From contig NC_021280.1 of assembly GCF_000400935.1 (NCBI RefSeq), positions 806,001-870,000 on the forward strand: a stretch of 64,000 nt of DNA. The letters are read 5' to 3'. The notes under the pieces are model-generated. The model was not told the DNA's origin, ran no database searches, and was given only the letters and a program-made list of their open reading frames with translations. This document shows, piece by piece, positions 23,283-35,218 of this stretch; position 1 is the stretch's first letter, and every line of letters begins with the position of its first letter. The position numbers were made by a program, and so were the translations under genes. The stretch comes from Spiroplasma chrysopicola DF-1 (lineage in GTDB: Bacteria; Bacillota_I; Bacilli_A; Mycoplasmatales; Mycoplasmataceae).

Positions 23283-24471
23283 ATTTTTTTGTTAAATTAT
23301 AGGTATCTGTACAAATCATAATTTCTTCATCTGTACGAATTGCATAAATTGGTAAGATTGAACGCGTTGAAGAAATTAATTTTTCTGAATCATATTTCTT
23401 TTCATTTGCTATTGGGTCTAAATCAACTTTTAAGATTTTTAAATTATTAATAACCAATTGGCGCATTGCCGCTGAATTTTCACCAATTCCAGCTGTAAAC
23501 ACAATCGCATCAACTTCTCCATCAAGTTCGTTGGCATAAGCTAATAAATACTTTGCAATTCTTTTACTGCTCATTTTTAAAGCTAAGCGACTACGTTGAT
23601 TTTCTTTACTTGATGCAAAAACATCACGCAAATCAGAAGAAACCCCTGAGATTCCTAATAAACCAGATTTTTTATTTAAAATATCGGTAATTGTTGCTAA
23701 ATCTTGGCCCGTTTCTGTTGCAATATATTGATGAATTGATGGATCAATATCACCACTTCTTGTTCCCATAATTAAACCCTCCAATGGTGTTAAACCCATT
23801 GAAGTATCAAAACTTTTTCCTTTTTTAACAGCACACATTGATGCTCCATTTCCTAAATGACAAATGACAGCATTAACTTCCTCAACTGGTTTTTCTAAGA
23901 TTTTTGCTAAATGGTTTGTTATATAGCGATATGAAATCCCGTGAAAACCATAGCGGCGAACTTGGTGATCAGTATATCATTCATAAGGTACTGAATATAA
24001 ATAATTTTCTTCAGAAATTGTTGTATGAAATGATGTATCAAAGACCGCAACATTTGGAACAGCAATTATATTACGAAAAGCTTTGATTGCTGCAATCGCT
24101 GGGGGATTATGTAATGGCGCTAAGGTAATCATTTTTTTAATTTCCATAAAAACTTCATCAGTAATAATTGTTGATTGAGTAAATCGCTCACCACCATGAA
24201 CAATACGGTGACCGATTCCTTTAATATCAGAAAAATCATTAATTACCTTGTGCTCTTTTAGTTTATTAATTAAGACTTTTGCCGTAGCACTATGGTCAGG
24301 CAATTGTTCTTCGGTTTCAAATTCTTCCCCTTTATATTTAATTGTAAAACGGCCATCCAAATAAATTCGTTCGGCTAAACCTTTGCAAATAACTTCAAAA
24401 TCATTATTAGCATTAATTTTATAAAGTTGAAATTTCATTGAGCTGCTACCAGCGTTTATCACTAAAATCAT
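23281..24471 (-). CDS. ackA: Acetate kinase
   Basis: 396 aa ASKHA-fold kinase making ATP and acetate from acetyl phosphate, a main energy step in fermenting mollicutes. Signatures: NAGSSSMKFQ at residues 6-15, RIVHGGERF, DTSFHTT, GFHGISY and GTRSGDIDPS. The gene follows pta by 31 bases, forming the pta-ackA unit. Confidence 0.97.
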
Positions 24472-24502
24472 TGTTGTTTTCTCTTACTTTCTATTACTTT
24501 TA

Positions 24503-25477
24503 TTAATTTTTATTTTGATTATAAATATACATATATGCTGTAACAATAGTGGTAAAATAAATTTCTTCCCCCGTTGCTCCTCGTGAAAGGTCATTAACTG
24601 GCTTATCTAAACCAATAATAATTGGGCCAACTGCTTGATAACCCCCCATTCGTTGGGCAATTTTATAACCAATATTTGCCGCATTTAATGATGGAAAAAC
24701 ATAAATATCAGCACGATGAGTAATTGGTGAATTTGGTGCTTTAATCTTACGAATATTATCATCTCATGCCGCATCAAATTGAAATTCCCCATCAATTTGA
24801 CAAGGTAAATTTTTTTCCAACACTAATTGATAAGCATTACGAACTTTATCAACTAATGGCCCTTTCCCTGAACCTTTTGTTGAAAATGACAATAATACTA
24901 AATTTGGATTAATAAAATTAAAGATTTGACTTGCTTCATATCCTAATTCCGCAATATCTGCTAATTCTTCACTGGAAGGATCAATATTTAATGATCCATC
25001 GGTGAAAATATATTTTTCTTCCCCACGTAACATTAAAAAGAATGATGATACTAATTTAATTCCTGGTTTTGGTTTAATAATTTTTAAAGCTGGGCCAAGA
25101 ATATCTTTTGTATCATATTCGATTCCCCCAACCATCCCTTGGGCTTTATCTAATTTAACTCATAAAACCGCTAAATAATTACATTCTGTAACTAACCTTT
25201 GTGCTTCTGACAAAGTTAATTTTCCGTTTCGTAATTCAACTAAATAATTTGCTAATGCCGCTAAATCTTGTTCTTCAACAACAACAACTTCTAACTTTTT
25301 ATTTTCCAAAATTTCTGTTGAAATTTCAGCTCTTGTTTTAAAAACTAAAACGGGAATAATTTTTGTATTTGCAAATTTTGGTAAGATTTCTTGAATCCGT
25401 TTTGATTTTCCTTCTGGAAAAACAATTCGAATTGTTTCATTTTGTTCATTAATTTTTGCTACAATGTTTTCTAACAT
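24503..25477 (-). CDS. pta: Phosphate acetyltransferase
   Basis: 324 aa single-domain Pta converting acetyl-CoA to acetyl phosphate for AckA. It shows the family signatures VFPEGKSKRI, AQGMVGG, LSFSTKGSGKGP, and C-terminal FPSLNAANIGYKIAQRMGG. First gene of pta-ackA; a palindrome lies upstream (25574-25594), shared with the divergent SDR gene. Confidence 0.96.
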
Positions 25478-25573
25478 AAATAAAATCCTTTCATTACATT
25501 TTTTTGCTTAACGATTTCATAATACGGGCATTATGTGACCTATTTAATTTATAATGGTTTAATTATATTCTAT

Positions 25574-25594
25574 TTTTAGCAATTTTTGCTAAAA
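25574..25594. promoter_or_regulatory. Palindrome between pta and SDR genes (possible operator)
   Basis: TTTTAGCAA (25574-25582) and TTGCTAAAA (25586-25594) around TTT. On the minus strand it contains TTGCTA, close to a TATAAT on the pta side, so a protein bound here could affect both divergent genes. The regulator is unknown. Confidence 0.45.
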
Positions 25595-25672
25595 TCTCAC
25601 CAAATGGCAAAAAAAATTTTTACCAAAATTATTTCTTTGTTTTCGCTATAATTATTATAAAGGAGGGAAAAT

Positions 25673-26404
25673 ATGCAATCAAACCGAAAACATTTAGTTA
25701 TTATTACAGGAGCTTCATCAGGGATTGGGGCTGCTTGTGCAAAACTTTTTAGTGCCCACGGTTATCCCTTATTACTAATTGCCCGTCGCAAAGAAATTTT
25801 AGAAAGTTATCATTTGCCTAATACAATTTGTGCGCAAGGTAATGTTAACAACTTTCAGCAATTTAAAGCTGCTGTTGAACAAGCCGAGGCAGTTTATGGA
25901 CCTGCAGATCTGTTGATTAATAACGCTGGGATTATGGCTTTAGACTATTTTATAGACTTAACTTTAGATCAACAATATGAAATGATTGAAACAAACTTAA
26001 AAGGAGTAATTAATGGCATAAATCTCGTTTTACCACAAATGAAAAAAGTCCATCATGGAACTATTATTAATATTTCATCCGTTGCTGGACGTTATACATC
26101 GGAAACTAGAAGCATATATAACGCCACAAAGTTTGGAGTTCATGCATTATCTGAAAGTGTTCGTAAGGAGGTCGCACCAGATAATGTCCGTGTGCTTTTA
26201 TTTGCCCCTGGAATTATTGATACCAATTTATTAACTTCAGTTAAAAATGAAACAATTTTAAAAGATTATCAAAAAGTTAAGGCAACTATTGACCAAGGAT
26301 TAACAGCCCAAGAAGCGGCGGAAATTATTCTTTATACTTATCAATTACCTCAACATATCGCTTTAAAAGAAATTTTATTATCTCATACGAAACAAAAAAT
26401 CTAA
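25673..26404 (+). CDS. Short-chain dehydrogenase/reductase, classical type
   Basis: 243 aa NAD(P)-dependent oxidoreductase. Cofactor loop TGASSGIG at residues 12-19, NNAG near 83, catalytic Ser in NISSVAG and YNATK (Tyr, Lys). AGGAGGG precedes the ATG. Members near this sequence act on small hydroxy acids or 3-oxo compounds, but the substrate is not predictable. It stands alone, divergent from pta. Confidence 0.88.
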   Translation: MQSNRKHLVIITGASSGIGAACAKLFSAHGYPLLLIARRKEILESYHLPNTICAQGNVNNFQQFKAAVEQAEAVYGPADLLINNAGIMALDYFIDLTLDQQYEMIETNLKGVINGINLVLPQMKKVHHGTIINISSVAGRYTSETRSIYNATKFGVHALSESVRKEVAPDNVRVLLFAPGIIDTNLLTSVKNETILKDYQKVKATIDQGLTAQEAAEIILYTYQLPQHIALKEILLSHTKQKI

Positions 26405-26426
26405 CGAATTAATCGTTAGATTTTTT
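26394..26426. terminator. SDR / cutC bidirectional terminator
   Basis: A 14-bp perfect stem AAAAAATCTAACGA/TCGTTAGATTTTTT with a 5-base loop, covering both convergent stop codons. Confidence 0.9.
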
Positions 26427-27080
26427 GTTTCTAAATTGTTGTAATAAGGTTAAATCAATTGGCTCATTCCAACTTTGGTTAAAGCGAACAGCACTACCAA
26501 CATGAATTGCATCAACAACTGGTAAAACTGTTTGAAAATTAGTTAAATTAACCCCACTTCCCCCTTGGATTTGAACCCCATTACCCTTGATTTCCTTAAA
26601 AGTTGTCAAGTTTGCCAAAATTGGTGTTTCACCCCCTTGGGTTAAAACTGTTTTCACACCAAGGTTCTTTAATTGTATGATTGCTTGTTTTTTATCTTTA
26701 ATTAAATCAAAAGCCCGGTGAAATGTTACATTTAACGGATAGGATAAATTAATCAATTCTTGCATTCGCGCAATGTCAATTTCATTCGTGGCAGTTAAAA
26801 TTCCAATTACAATCCCATCAGCGTTCGTCGTTTTAATGAACTCAATATCTTTTTTGATCTGTTCATACTCTCACGCTGGGCAATAAAAATTTTTATCACT
26901 ATGACGAACTATGACACGGATTGGCAAATTAACTTTGGCACAACACTCCTTAATAACTTCATAATCAGGTGTATAACCGCCATGTTCTAAATTAGCACAT
27001 AATTCAATGCGATTTACATTTCCTGCTAAGGAAATTGTTTCACAATCCTCTAAACTTGTTCCAATTACTTCTAAAAACAT
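26409..27080 (-). CDS. cutC: CutC-family protein
   Basis: 223 aa TIM-barrel protein of the CutC family, historically linked to copper homeostasis but of uncertain biochemical role. Signatures: RIELCANLEHGG, PIRVIVR, VTFHRAFD, VLTQGG and the C-terminal VGSAVR. Its ATG overlaps the dnaE stop by one base (TAATG), so it is translationally coupled to dnaE. Confidence 0.92.
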
Positions 27081-30000
27081 TATAATTCACCTTGCTTTCT
27101 AATTAGCTTGATTCGATTAATAATCCCATTAATTTTATCTTGATATGTTCCTAATCGAATATTAACCAATAAGATATTGCCTTCTAGTAATGCTTCATGA
27201 TGGTCTTGATATGTTCCGGCAAAAGCTGTTAAACTAATTTCACTACTTTCATCATAACAATCTAAAAAAGCCATCTGTCTATTATTCTTATCACTAATAA
27301 CCCGAATTCTTCGAATCGTTATTAATATATTTGTTGTTCCTTGTGCTAATGTCAAATTTTTAATTAACGTTGTTTTATTTTGATAACCTTCTTTTTCCCG
27401 AATATACTTTAAAGGATGATTTGATAAATAAAATCCTAAGCACTCATATTCTTTTTCAATTATAAAAACTTCATCATCACGAACATTAACTAATGTTGGC
27501 TGTTCAGCAAGGCTTTGATCAACGATTAAACTTTCCCGTTGTTCTTCAACTTTAATTAATTCTAAATAATTAACAATTGTTTGATAATTATTAAACATCG
27601 TTGTACGACTTAATTTAAAACAATCTAAAGCCCCTGAAAAAACTAGCATTTCATATGTTTTACGATTTAATCCTTTTTTGTACAAGCGAATAAATAAATC
27701 ATAAATATCTTTAAATGGACCATTACTATTAAATTCCGATAAAATTTTATTAAAAAAGGCATATCCAATTTGTTTAATTACTAATAATGGTAAGTGAATA
27801 TTTACCCCCATTGTTCGATAACGATCAGCTGGGAAATTTATTGCGGGGGCAATAATTTTCAAATTATTTTGACGAGCTAACGCTAAATAATCATTGGTTT
27901 TAACTTCATCACCAATAACATTGCTTAATAAAGATGCTAAAAATTGGGATGGATAATTGGCTTTTAGATATGCCATTTGATATCCTAATAATGAATATGC
28001 CACAGCATGACTACGATTAAAACCATATTCGGCAAACTTAGCAATTAAATTTCAAATTTCTTGCGCAGTTATTAAAGTGTAACTATTTTTAACAGCTTCT
28101 TGCATAAATTCTGTTTGCATTAGGTTCATAATTTTTGCATCTTTTTTTCCCATTGCCCGGCGTAAAACATCTGCTTTTGCTAAACTAAAATTAGCAACTA
28201 ATTGTGCAATTAACATTACTTGCTCTTGATAGACAATAATCCCATATGTTGGAGCTAAAATATCTGCTAATCGCTGGTCCAAATAATTAATTGGTGCTTG
28301 TTTTTTCTTACGTTGAATAAACAAAGGAATATTTTCTTGTGGTCCTGGACGATATAATGAAGAGGTTGCAACAATATCTTCTAATTTATCAGGTTGCATT
28401 TCAATTAGAACTTTAGTCATTCCCGGCGATTCTAACTGAAAAATTCCTTTTGTATCACCCGTTGCTAATAAGGCAAAAGTTTTTGAATCATTCAAGGGAA
28501 TTTTTTCTATCGCAACATGTTGGCCTAATCCCGTTGCTACTTCGTCAATAATATTATGTAAAATCGTTAAATTTCGCAATCCCAATAAATCCATTTTTAG
28601 TAAACCTAAATCTTCTAGATAATTCATTGAATATTGAGTTTGAAAAATACCATTATAACCTTCTTTAATTGGAATAATTGTTTGGAGCCTTTGATTAGTT
28701 AAAATAACCCCTGCCGCATGCGTTCCCGTTTGCCGGGGTAACCCAATTAATTCTTTTAAGTACAAAAACAATTGTGGATATTTTTTTTGAAAAAAACTTA
28801 GAGCATTATTACTTTGCATTGCTAAATCATAATCAAAGTTTGCTTCAATTTTAACTGCTTTACTCATTTTATCAGCCTCATCCAACGGGATTTCAAAAAT
28901 TCGGGATAAATCTCGCAAGGCCATTTTCATCCCAATTGTTTGAAAAGTTACAATATGGGCAACATGATCAACCCCATATTTCTCAAACAAATATTCTACT
29001 ACCATTTCCCGTTTATCATCTTGAAAATCAATGTCAATATCTGGCAAGCCATTTCGTTCAGGATTTAAAAAACGTTCAAACAACAAATTATATTCCAAGG
29101 GATCAATTGCGGTAATGTCTAATAAGTAACTAACTAAACTCCCGGCGGCACTTCCTCGTCCTGGTCCAACATAAATATTATTTTTTTTCGCAAAAGCAAC
29201 ATAATCTCAAACAATTAAAAAATAATCATTAAAGCCCATTTTATTAATAACATCTAATTCATATAATAAACGATCAAGATATTTTTGCGAAACCACTTTT
29301 CCTTTTTTAAATTCTAATCCTTGTTTACAAAGGGCTTTTAAATATTCGCGCGCACTAATGTTTTCAGGGGTTGGAAATTGTAATAAATTATCAACAACTG
29401 TTCCCTTTGCTAACGAATATTGTTCAATATCAGCGATAAATTTAACAATATTTTCAAAATAAACTGTGTATTCTTTAATAACCTTCGTTCAGGCATAATT
29501 ATCGCTTAAACGGTTATCTTTAAATAATGTTTGAGTTTTAATTGCATCAATCATTTTAAAAGCGGTAAAATTATCCGAAGTAAAATACTGAATTTTATTA
29601 TTTCAAATAATTTGGTCTGCGGGCATAATTTTTTGGAAAGTTTCTAACAATGTTAAATTATTATTATTTAATCCTAAATATAAATTATTAGAATTTTCTA
29701 ACTGTGTTTGTAGAAAAGTAAATAATTGTGAATCATAGTTATCGCTAGTATAATTAACAATAATTTTAAGACCTGTTTTAAAATATTGTAAAATATCAAC
29801 TAATTGAATTTTATTGATTTTTTCATTATTGGCCAGAATTGTTGAAGAAATCTCAACCAAATTAAAATAGCCTTTTTGATTTACGGCAAAAAGATTTAAA
29901 TTATAGGATTTGTCATTATAAATTAAATTAACATTTAATCCTAAAATTGGCTTAATATTATTTTTCTGGCATAAAGCATGAAATTCATAAACCCCAAACA

Positions 30001-30127
30001 TATTACTGTCGCAAATTGCCAAGTTTTTTAAATTATTGTTTTTAGCAAAGGATAAGTAATTTTCTAATGTAATTAATGAAGATAAAAGGCTATAGCTTGT
30101 CCGAACATTTAAATGGGTTATCAACAT
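27080..30127 (-). CDS. dnaE: DNA polymerase III alpha subunit, DnaE type
   Basis: 1015 aa, a short DnaE typical of Firmicutes and mollicutes, where it works beside PolC at the fork. Visible: N-terminal PHP domain, polymerase active-site PDIDIDFQDD, palm/fingers GTHAAGVI and FQLESPGM, YRPGPQENIP, and a C-terminal OB fold. The PHP motif is HLNV rather than HxH, so the PHP metal site is probably dead. ATG 30127 is preferred over GTG 30133. It follows the small membrane-protein gene. Confidence 0.95.
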
Positions 30128-30169
30128 TATCACATCACTTTCTAATCATATTTTAACAAAAATAATTTA

Positions 30170-30189
30170 AAAATCCTTTACAGGATTTT
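30170..30189 (-). terminator. Weak terminator before dnaE
   Basis: AAAATCCT/AGGATTTT with loop TTAC, followed by T residues on the minus strand, at the end of the small membrane-protein gene. It may reduce read-through into dnaE. Confidence 0.6.
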
Positions 30190-30523
30190 ATTTACCTCCA
30201 AATTTGATAATAATGATTGTAATCATTGTAATAATTAAGATTGCCAAAATCATAAAAAAGATATACTTAAAAAAGCGGTTTTTCTTTTTTTGAGGAGCTT
30301 CTTTTAGTAGTTCTTGCTCTAAATCAATTGCATTTTCATTATAAAAATTATTATTGGCCATTTTAATGACTTTAATATTATCATCTTTAAAATCTTTGAC
30401 AATTGAATAATCATCATCAATAATTATTGTTTCTTCTAATAAATTAGTTTTACTTTGCTCAATAATTTTATCTAGTGCTTGTTCAGAGTGTTTTTGTTTT
30501 TTTGAGAAATTAATTTTCTTCAT
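30188..30523 (-). CDS. Small C-terminal-anchored membrane protein
   Basis: 111 aa: a charged cytoplasmic region (about 85 residues, many Lys, Asp, Glu) then one hydrophobic helix (YIFFMILAILIITMITIII) and a short tail, a tail-anchored layout. ATG 30523 is chosen because AAGGGAG lies 9 bases before it. It overlaps the end of thiI by 14 bases, so it is coupled to it. Function unknown. Confidence 0.65.
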   Translation of the reverse strand: MKKINFSKKQKHSEQALDKIIEQSKTNLLEETIIIDDDYSIVKDFKDDNIKVIKMANNNFYNENAIDLEQELLKEAPQKKKNRFFKYIFFMILAILIITMITIIIIKFGGK

Positions 30524-31706
30524 ATATTTCATCTCCCTTAATGACATAAGTTACAATATGTTTCTCAATAATTACATTTATTATATCTTCTCATAATAAA
30601 TTTTTTTCTTGGAATTCAGCTGAACGTAAGCGTGGTTTTGTGACCGGGTTTTTTGGGACAAATAAACTACAACAATCTTCAAAAGGCAAAATTGATGTTG
30701 TATAAGTATCAATCTGTTCAGAAATACTAATAATTTCATTTTTGTCATAACACAGCACTGGACGTAAAACAGCCATTTGTGCAACAGCATTAATAACATT
30801 AATGCTTTCAATTGTTTGGGAAGCAACTTGTCCTAATGATTCTCCCGTAATTATCGCCTGACTCTTATTATGGCGTGCAATAATGTTAGCAATTCGGTAA
30901 AACATCCGACGCATAATTGTAATTCGATATGAACTATCAGGAATATGCATTAACTCATGTTGTAACATTGAAAAATTAACAACATGTAAACGTTGTGTTT
31001 TTGTCCCCGCATATGGTAATAATTTTTGAACTAATGTTTTAACCTTTTCTAATGCTTCAGGCCCAGTATGGGGTGGTGTTGTAAAGTGTAAATATTCAAC
31101 CGCCATTCCACGTTTCATCATTAAATAAGCTGCAACTGGGGAGTCAATTCCCCCTGATAACATTACCATTCCTTTCCCTGATACCCCAACTGGTAAACCA
31201 CCAAGGGCTTTAATTCTTTTAATAAATAAATAGGTAAAATCACGGCGAACTTCAATATCAATTTGCATTTCAGGATCATGGACATCTACTTTAACCTCAG
31301 TATTTTTTAAAATAATTGGTGCCAAATATTGTTTAATTTCTGTTGAATTTTTGGGAAATGTTTTATCACTACGACGAGCTTCTAACTTAAAAGTTTTTGG
31401 CTTGTAGTATTTAACGATTTCAACAGCCATAGCCCCAACAACATCTAAATCTTTTGCTAATTTTTTAGCAAACGAAAGCGATGAAATTCCATAAATCTGT
31501 TGCATTAAAGCTAAAATTTCTTCAGCATATGAGGGTTCTAAAATTTCTATAAATAAGCGATCAAATTGTTTATCAATTTGATAAAATCCCTGATATTTTT
31601 CTAATCTATTTTTAATGTTTTTAACTAAAACGTTAATAAAATCATTACGATTTTTTCCTTTAATTGTTAATTCACCATAGCGAACTAAGATGACGTCAAA
31701 ATTCAT
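30510..31706 (-). CDS. thiI: tRNA 4-thiouridine synthase ThiI
   Basis: 398 aa, the standard short ThiI with no rhodanese domain. It adds sulfur to U8 of tRNA. It has NFLD and THUMP domains (residues about 1-165) and an ATP-pyrophosphatase PP-loop MLSGGIDSPVA near residue 182. The true C-terminus runs past a UGA to TAA at 30510. It lies 6 bases after ezrA; the ezrA-thiI neighbourhood is conserved in Bacillus. Confidence 0.95.
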
Positions 31707-31712
31707 GCTTTT

Positions 31713-33461
31713 TTAACTCCCTTTCCCTGATTTCCCTATTTTTGCTTCTGTTAAAACCTTTAGTGAAACAAATAACGAACTATCATAATCTCCGCTTCGG
31801 TAAGAGATTTCGGCATTCTTTAATTGATTTTCTATGGCATCATTTGTTAAGCTATATTTTTGGGCATATATTAATGCTTCTTGGGCTAATATATCTAATA
31901 AAATATTATTTTTTATTTTTTCAAATAATTTTAAAACATCTGTTTTTAACCGATCTAATTTAGCGGTTACTTCTTGGACTTCCTCTTTTTTAGTTACATC
32001 AAATGAAATGCTTTTAATTTTATCTAAACTTTTGCGATAATCATTAATTACCTTTTCATATTTTCCTAATAATTTTTTATATTCTAATTGATTTAATCTT
32101 ACTTCTGCTTGTAATAAAACAACTTCTAGTAAATGAATTGTTTTACGAATTTCTGTTTCAGCAAAATTACGTTTTTCAATAATTTTAACAACCCCAGCAA
32201 TTGCTTCATGGGTCGTAATCCCATTCTCTAGCAATTTTACTAGTTCGTTATTAAACTTAACATAATCTTTCCCATTTTTATTAATTTCTAAAACTAAATA
32301 ATTTGTATCATGGGTTAACTGTTTGGTTTTGGCCATTGCTTCGCGATAAATCCCATCTTCTTTTGGGGTCAAAATTGATGAACTCCGTAAACTTTCAATT
32401 TGGCGCGAAACAATGTTAAAACTTCGTTCAATTTTATTAATATAATCCATAACAATTTTATAATACTTTTTAAAGCATGAAATAATTGCTTTTTGATGTT
32501 CAATTGTATTATCAAAATCATTAATACTATTAATAATTTCAATCGTTTTTTTTGTCGCTTTTTTATACTGTAAATTATCAATATGTTTTGAAATTAAAAT
32601 TTTAATTTCATCAATATTTGTCGTTAATTCATCAAAACTATATTTTAAAATATCTTTACTATTTTCATCTTTATTAAAAAGAACATATTTATCTTTTAAC
32701 AATGATAATTTATTGGGAACAACTTTTGTTAAGAGAATTTTAATTTGGGGAATGTTATCCAAAATTTCAACAAAAATTGTTAATGATGTTGTAATATTCG
32801 ATAGAATTTGATCGGTACGACTAAAATCCCCCGCTGATAAAAATTCTTCAAATTCGTTAAACATACTTTCAATATTACGTTGAAAATCATTAAATTTATT
32901 TTCATCTAATGAAACATTCATTTGCAATTTTGCCGCATCTTCTTGTAATGCTGTAAACATAATTTTATGGGCCAAAATATAATCGCGTTGTAATAGTTCT
33001 ATTTGCAACTGCTTATCAATTTCCCCCAGCAATTTACGTCCTTCATCTTCTAATAACGCTAATTCTTTATATAACGGTTGTAATGTTTTATAATTTGGAT
33101 GACTTTGTTTTGTTTGGCCATTAATTTTAGTTGGTAGGTATAATTTTTTTAAAACTTCTAAACAGCTAACCAGTTTTTTTTCATATATTATTTCATATTT
33201 TGTTCGTCAAATTACTAGGTCTTTTGCATAAGCATTATTATTACGCGCAATTTCTGATACCCGAAAAATCTTATATTTTAATGGTAGTCGCTTTAAAATA
33301 TCAATTTTTTGCAAGATTTTAATCTCCAATTTTTTTAAAGTGATTTTTTTCCCTCATAGTACTAATAACCCAGTCAAAATAATAATTAAAACAATAAATA
33401 AAATAAATAGTGTTAATTTAATTGGATTATTTCAAAAATTATTAACAATTGTTAAAATCAT
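31713..33461 (-). CDS. ezrA: EzrA-like septation ring regulator
   Basis: 582 aa, close to Bacillus EzrA (about 562). One N-terminal membrane helix (residues about 16-38) is followed by coiled coils to the end, the EzrA layout. EzrA curbs FtsZ ring assembly at the membrane. Sequence identity is too low to be certain by eye, but position between rpsD and thiI matches Bacillus and Staphylococcus gene order. GGGGG lies before the ATG. Confidence 0.75.
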
Positions 33462-33539
33462 TATTCGACCCCCTAAATAGTTATATCCAATTGAATTATA
33501 GCATTTGTTAAAAATATTACATTAAAAATTAGAAAAAAC

Positions 33540-33568
33540 TTGTATTTGCTAGTCAGTTATTATAAAAT
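33540..33568 (+). promoter_or_regulatory. rpsD promoter
   Basis: TTGTAT (33540-33545) and TAAAAT (33563-33568) separated by 17 bases; the same box pair occurs before rimP-nusA. It implies a leader of about 170 bases. Confidence 0.7.
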
Positions 33569-33574
33569 AACTTA

Positions 33575-33745
33575 GACAACACTGAGAAGCAGCAGTTTTG
33601 TATAAAAATGTTCTTAGTCTATTAATTTTTTTATAGTTAGATAGTAACCCTAGCTGTTAGGGCGAACAAAATAGACTTCCATTTTTAGAACAAAATATAT
33701 GAATCTTTTTGTATGTCAATTTGCTGATATATAGGAGGTTTTTTT
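33575..33745 (+). promoter_or_regulatory. Structured rpsD leader, candidate S4 autoregulatory site
   Basis: The leader contains a closing helix AGTCTATT (33616-33623) with AATAGACT (33670-33677), inside which CCCTA (33648-33652) pairs with TAGGG (33658-33662), and an upstream hairpin around AACACTG/CAGTTTT. In other Firmicutes S4 binds its own mRNA leader. The match here is by position and structure only. Confidence 0.5.
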
Positions 33746-34360
33746 ATGTCACGTTATTTAGGAAGTACTTTTAAAAAGTCACGTCGTTACGGGTTTAGTA
33801 TCTTAGAAAATGATAAAGAATTTTCAAAAGGGAAAAAAAGAACTACAGCCCCAGGTCAACATGGTCAACGTCGTAGTAAATTATCAAACTACGGTTTACA
33901 ATTAAATGAAAAACAAAAAGTTAGATATATGTATGGATTAACAGAACGTCAATTCCGTAACACTTATACAAAATCAAAAAAAATGAAGGGAATTACTGGG
34001 ACTAACTTCTTAATTGCCTTAGAATCACGTTTGGATAACTTAGTTTACCGAATGGGATTAGCATTAACACGTGCTGGAGCAAGACAATTAGTTAATCACT
34101 CACACATTTTAGTTAATGGAAAAAAAGTTAATATTCCTTCATACAGCTGTAAACCAGGAGATGTAATCACACTGAAAGAAGCTGCACATAAGAATGTTAA
34201 AATTTTAGAAAGTTTACAAAGCCAAGTAAGTACATTAGACTTTGTTAAATTTGATAAAACAAAATTCACTGGAACATATGTTCGTTTCCCATTACGTGAA
34301 GAACTAAATGTTAATATTAACGACGCGTTAATTGTTGAATGATATAACCGTTTAGTATAA
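33746..34360 (+). CDS. rpsD: 30S ribosomal protein S4
   Basis: 204 aa primary 16S-rRNA-binding protein. N-terminal [19 protein letters not shown], then the S4 RNA-binding domain with [20 protein letters not shown] and [14 protein letters not shown]. The end extends past one UGA (IVEWYNRLV). AGGAGG precedes the ATG. Monocistronic with its own promoter and leader. Confidence 0.97.
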
Positions 34361-34367
34361 TTTAAAA

Positions 34368-34405
34368 CAATAAAAAAAATAAGCATTTGCTTATTTTTTT
34401 TATTG
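34368..34405. terminator. rpsD / nagB terminator, perfect 18-bp stem
   Basis: Arms 34368-34385 and 34388-34405 are exact reverse complements with a 2-base centre, with T8 and A8 in the stem. It serves both convergent genes. Confidence 0.9.
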
Positions 34406-34423
34406 TCCCAATCAGTTTTGATT

Positions 34424-35155
34424 TTATTGTTTTGTTAATAATGATGCTGCTTTTTGATCAATTACAATTGTAACATCTTGATGTGTTTGTAAGGCTGTAC
34501 AAGGCCATAAGTTACTAATTTCTCCTTCAACCAAATGTTTAATTGCTTGAGCTTTCCCTTCCCCATCAGCAATTAAAACAATTTTACGGGCATTTAAAAT
34601 TGATTTAATCCCCATTGAAACTGCTTGTTTTGGTACATCATTAATTGAATCAAAAAAACGGGCATTAGCTTGGAATGTTGCTTCAACTAAATCAACAACT
34701 CCTGTTAAAGAATCAAAATCAGCAGGTGGTTCATTGAAGCCAATGTGACCATTTGTTCCAACCCCTAATAATTGCAGATCAATTCCGCCAGCCATTGCAA
34801 TTTTTTCATCATATTGTTTTGCTAACGCAACATAATCACCAACACCAGAAGGAACATATGTATTTTCTTTCTTAATATTAATGTGGTTAAATAATTTTTC
34901 ATTCATAAAATAACGATAACTTTGAGAATGAGTTGGCTCTAACCCTATATATTCATCCAAGTTAAAAGTCTTCACATTGCTTCAATCAGTATGGTTTGCT
35001 TGGTAATCTTCAATCAAATATTGGTACGTTAATTCTGGGGAAGAACCAGTTGCTAACCCAAAAATTACCTTTGGATTATTTTTTACCGCATCAACAAACA
35101 TTTGACCAACAGTTTGACCAATCGCTACTTTATCATCAACAATAATTACTTTCAT
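34424..35155 (-). CDS. nagB: Glucosamine-6-phosphate deaminase
   Basis: 243 aa enzyme turning glucosamine 6-phosphate into fructose 6-phosphate plus ammonia, feeding amino sugars into glycolysis. Signatures: LATGSSPELTY, NLDEYIGL and GVGTNGHIGFNEP (catalytic His). AAAGAGGAA precedes the ATG. Monocistronic. Suggests use of N-acetylglucosamine, with uptake by a PTS here or elsewhere. Confidence 0.96.
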
Positions 35156-35218
35156 ATTATTCCTCTTTTCTTTTTAAATAAGTACATTTTAAATTATAGC
35201 CGTTTTTTTAGTTATTTG

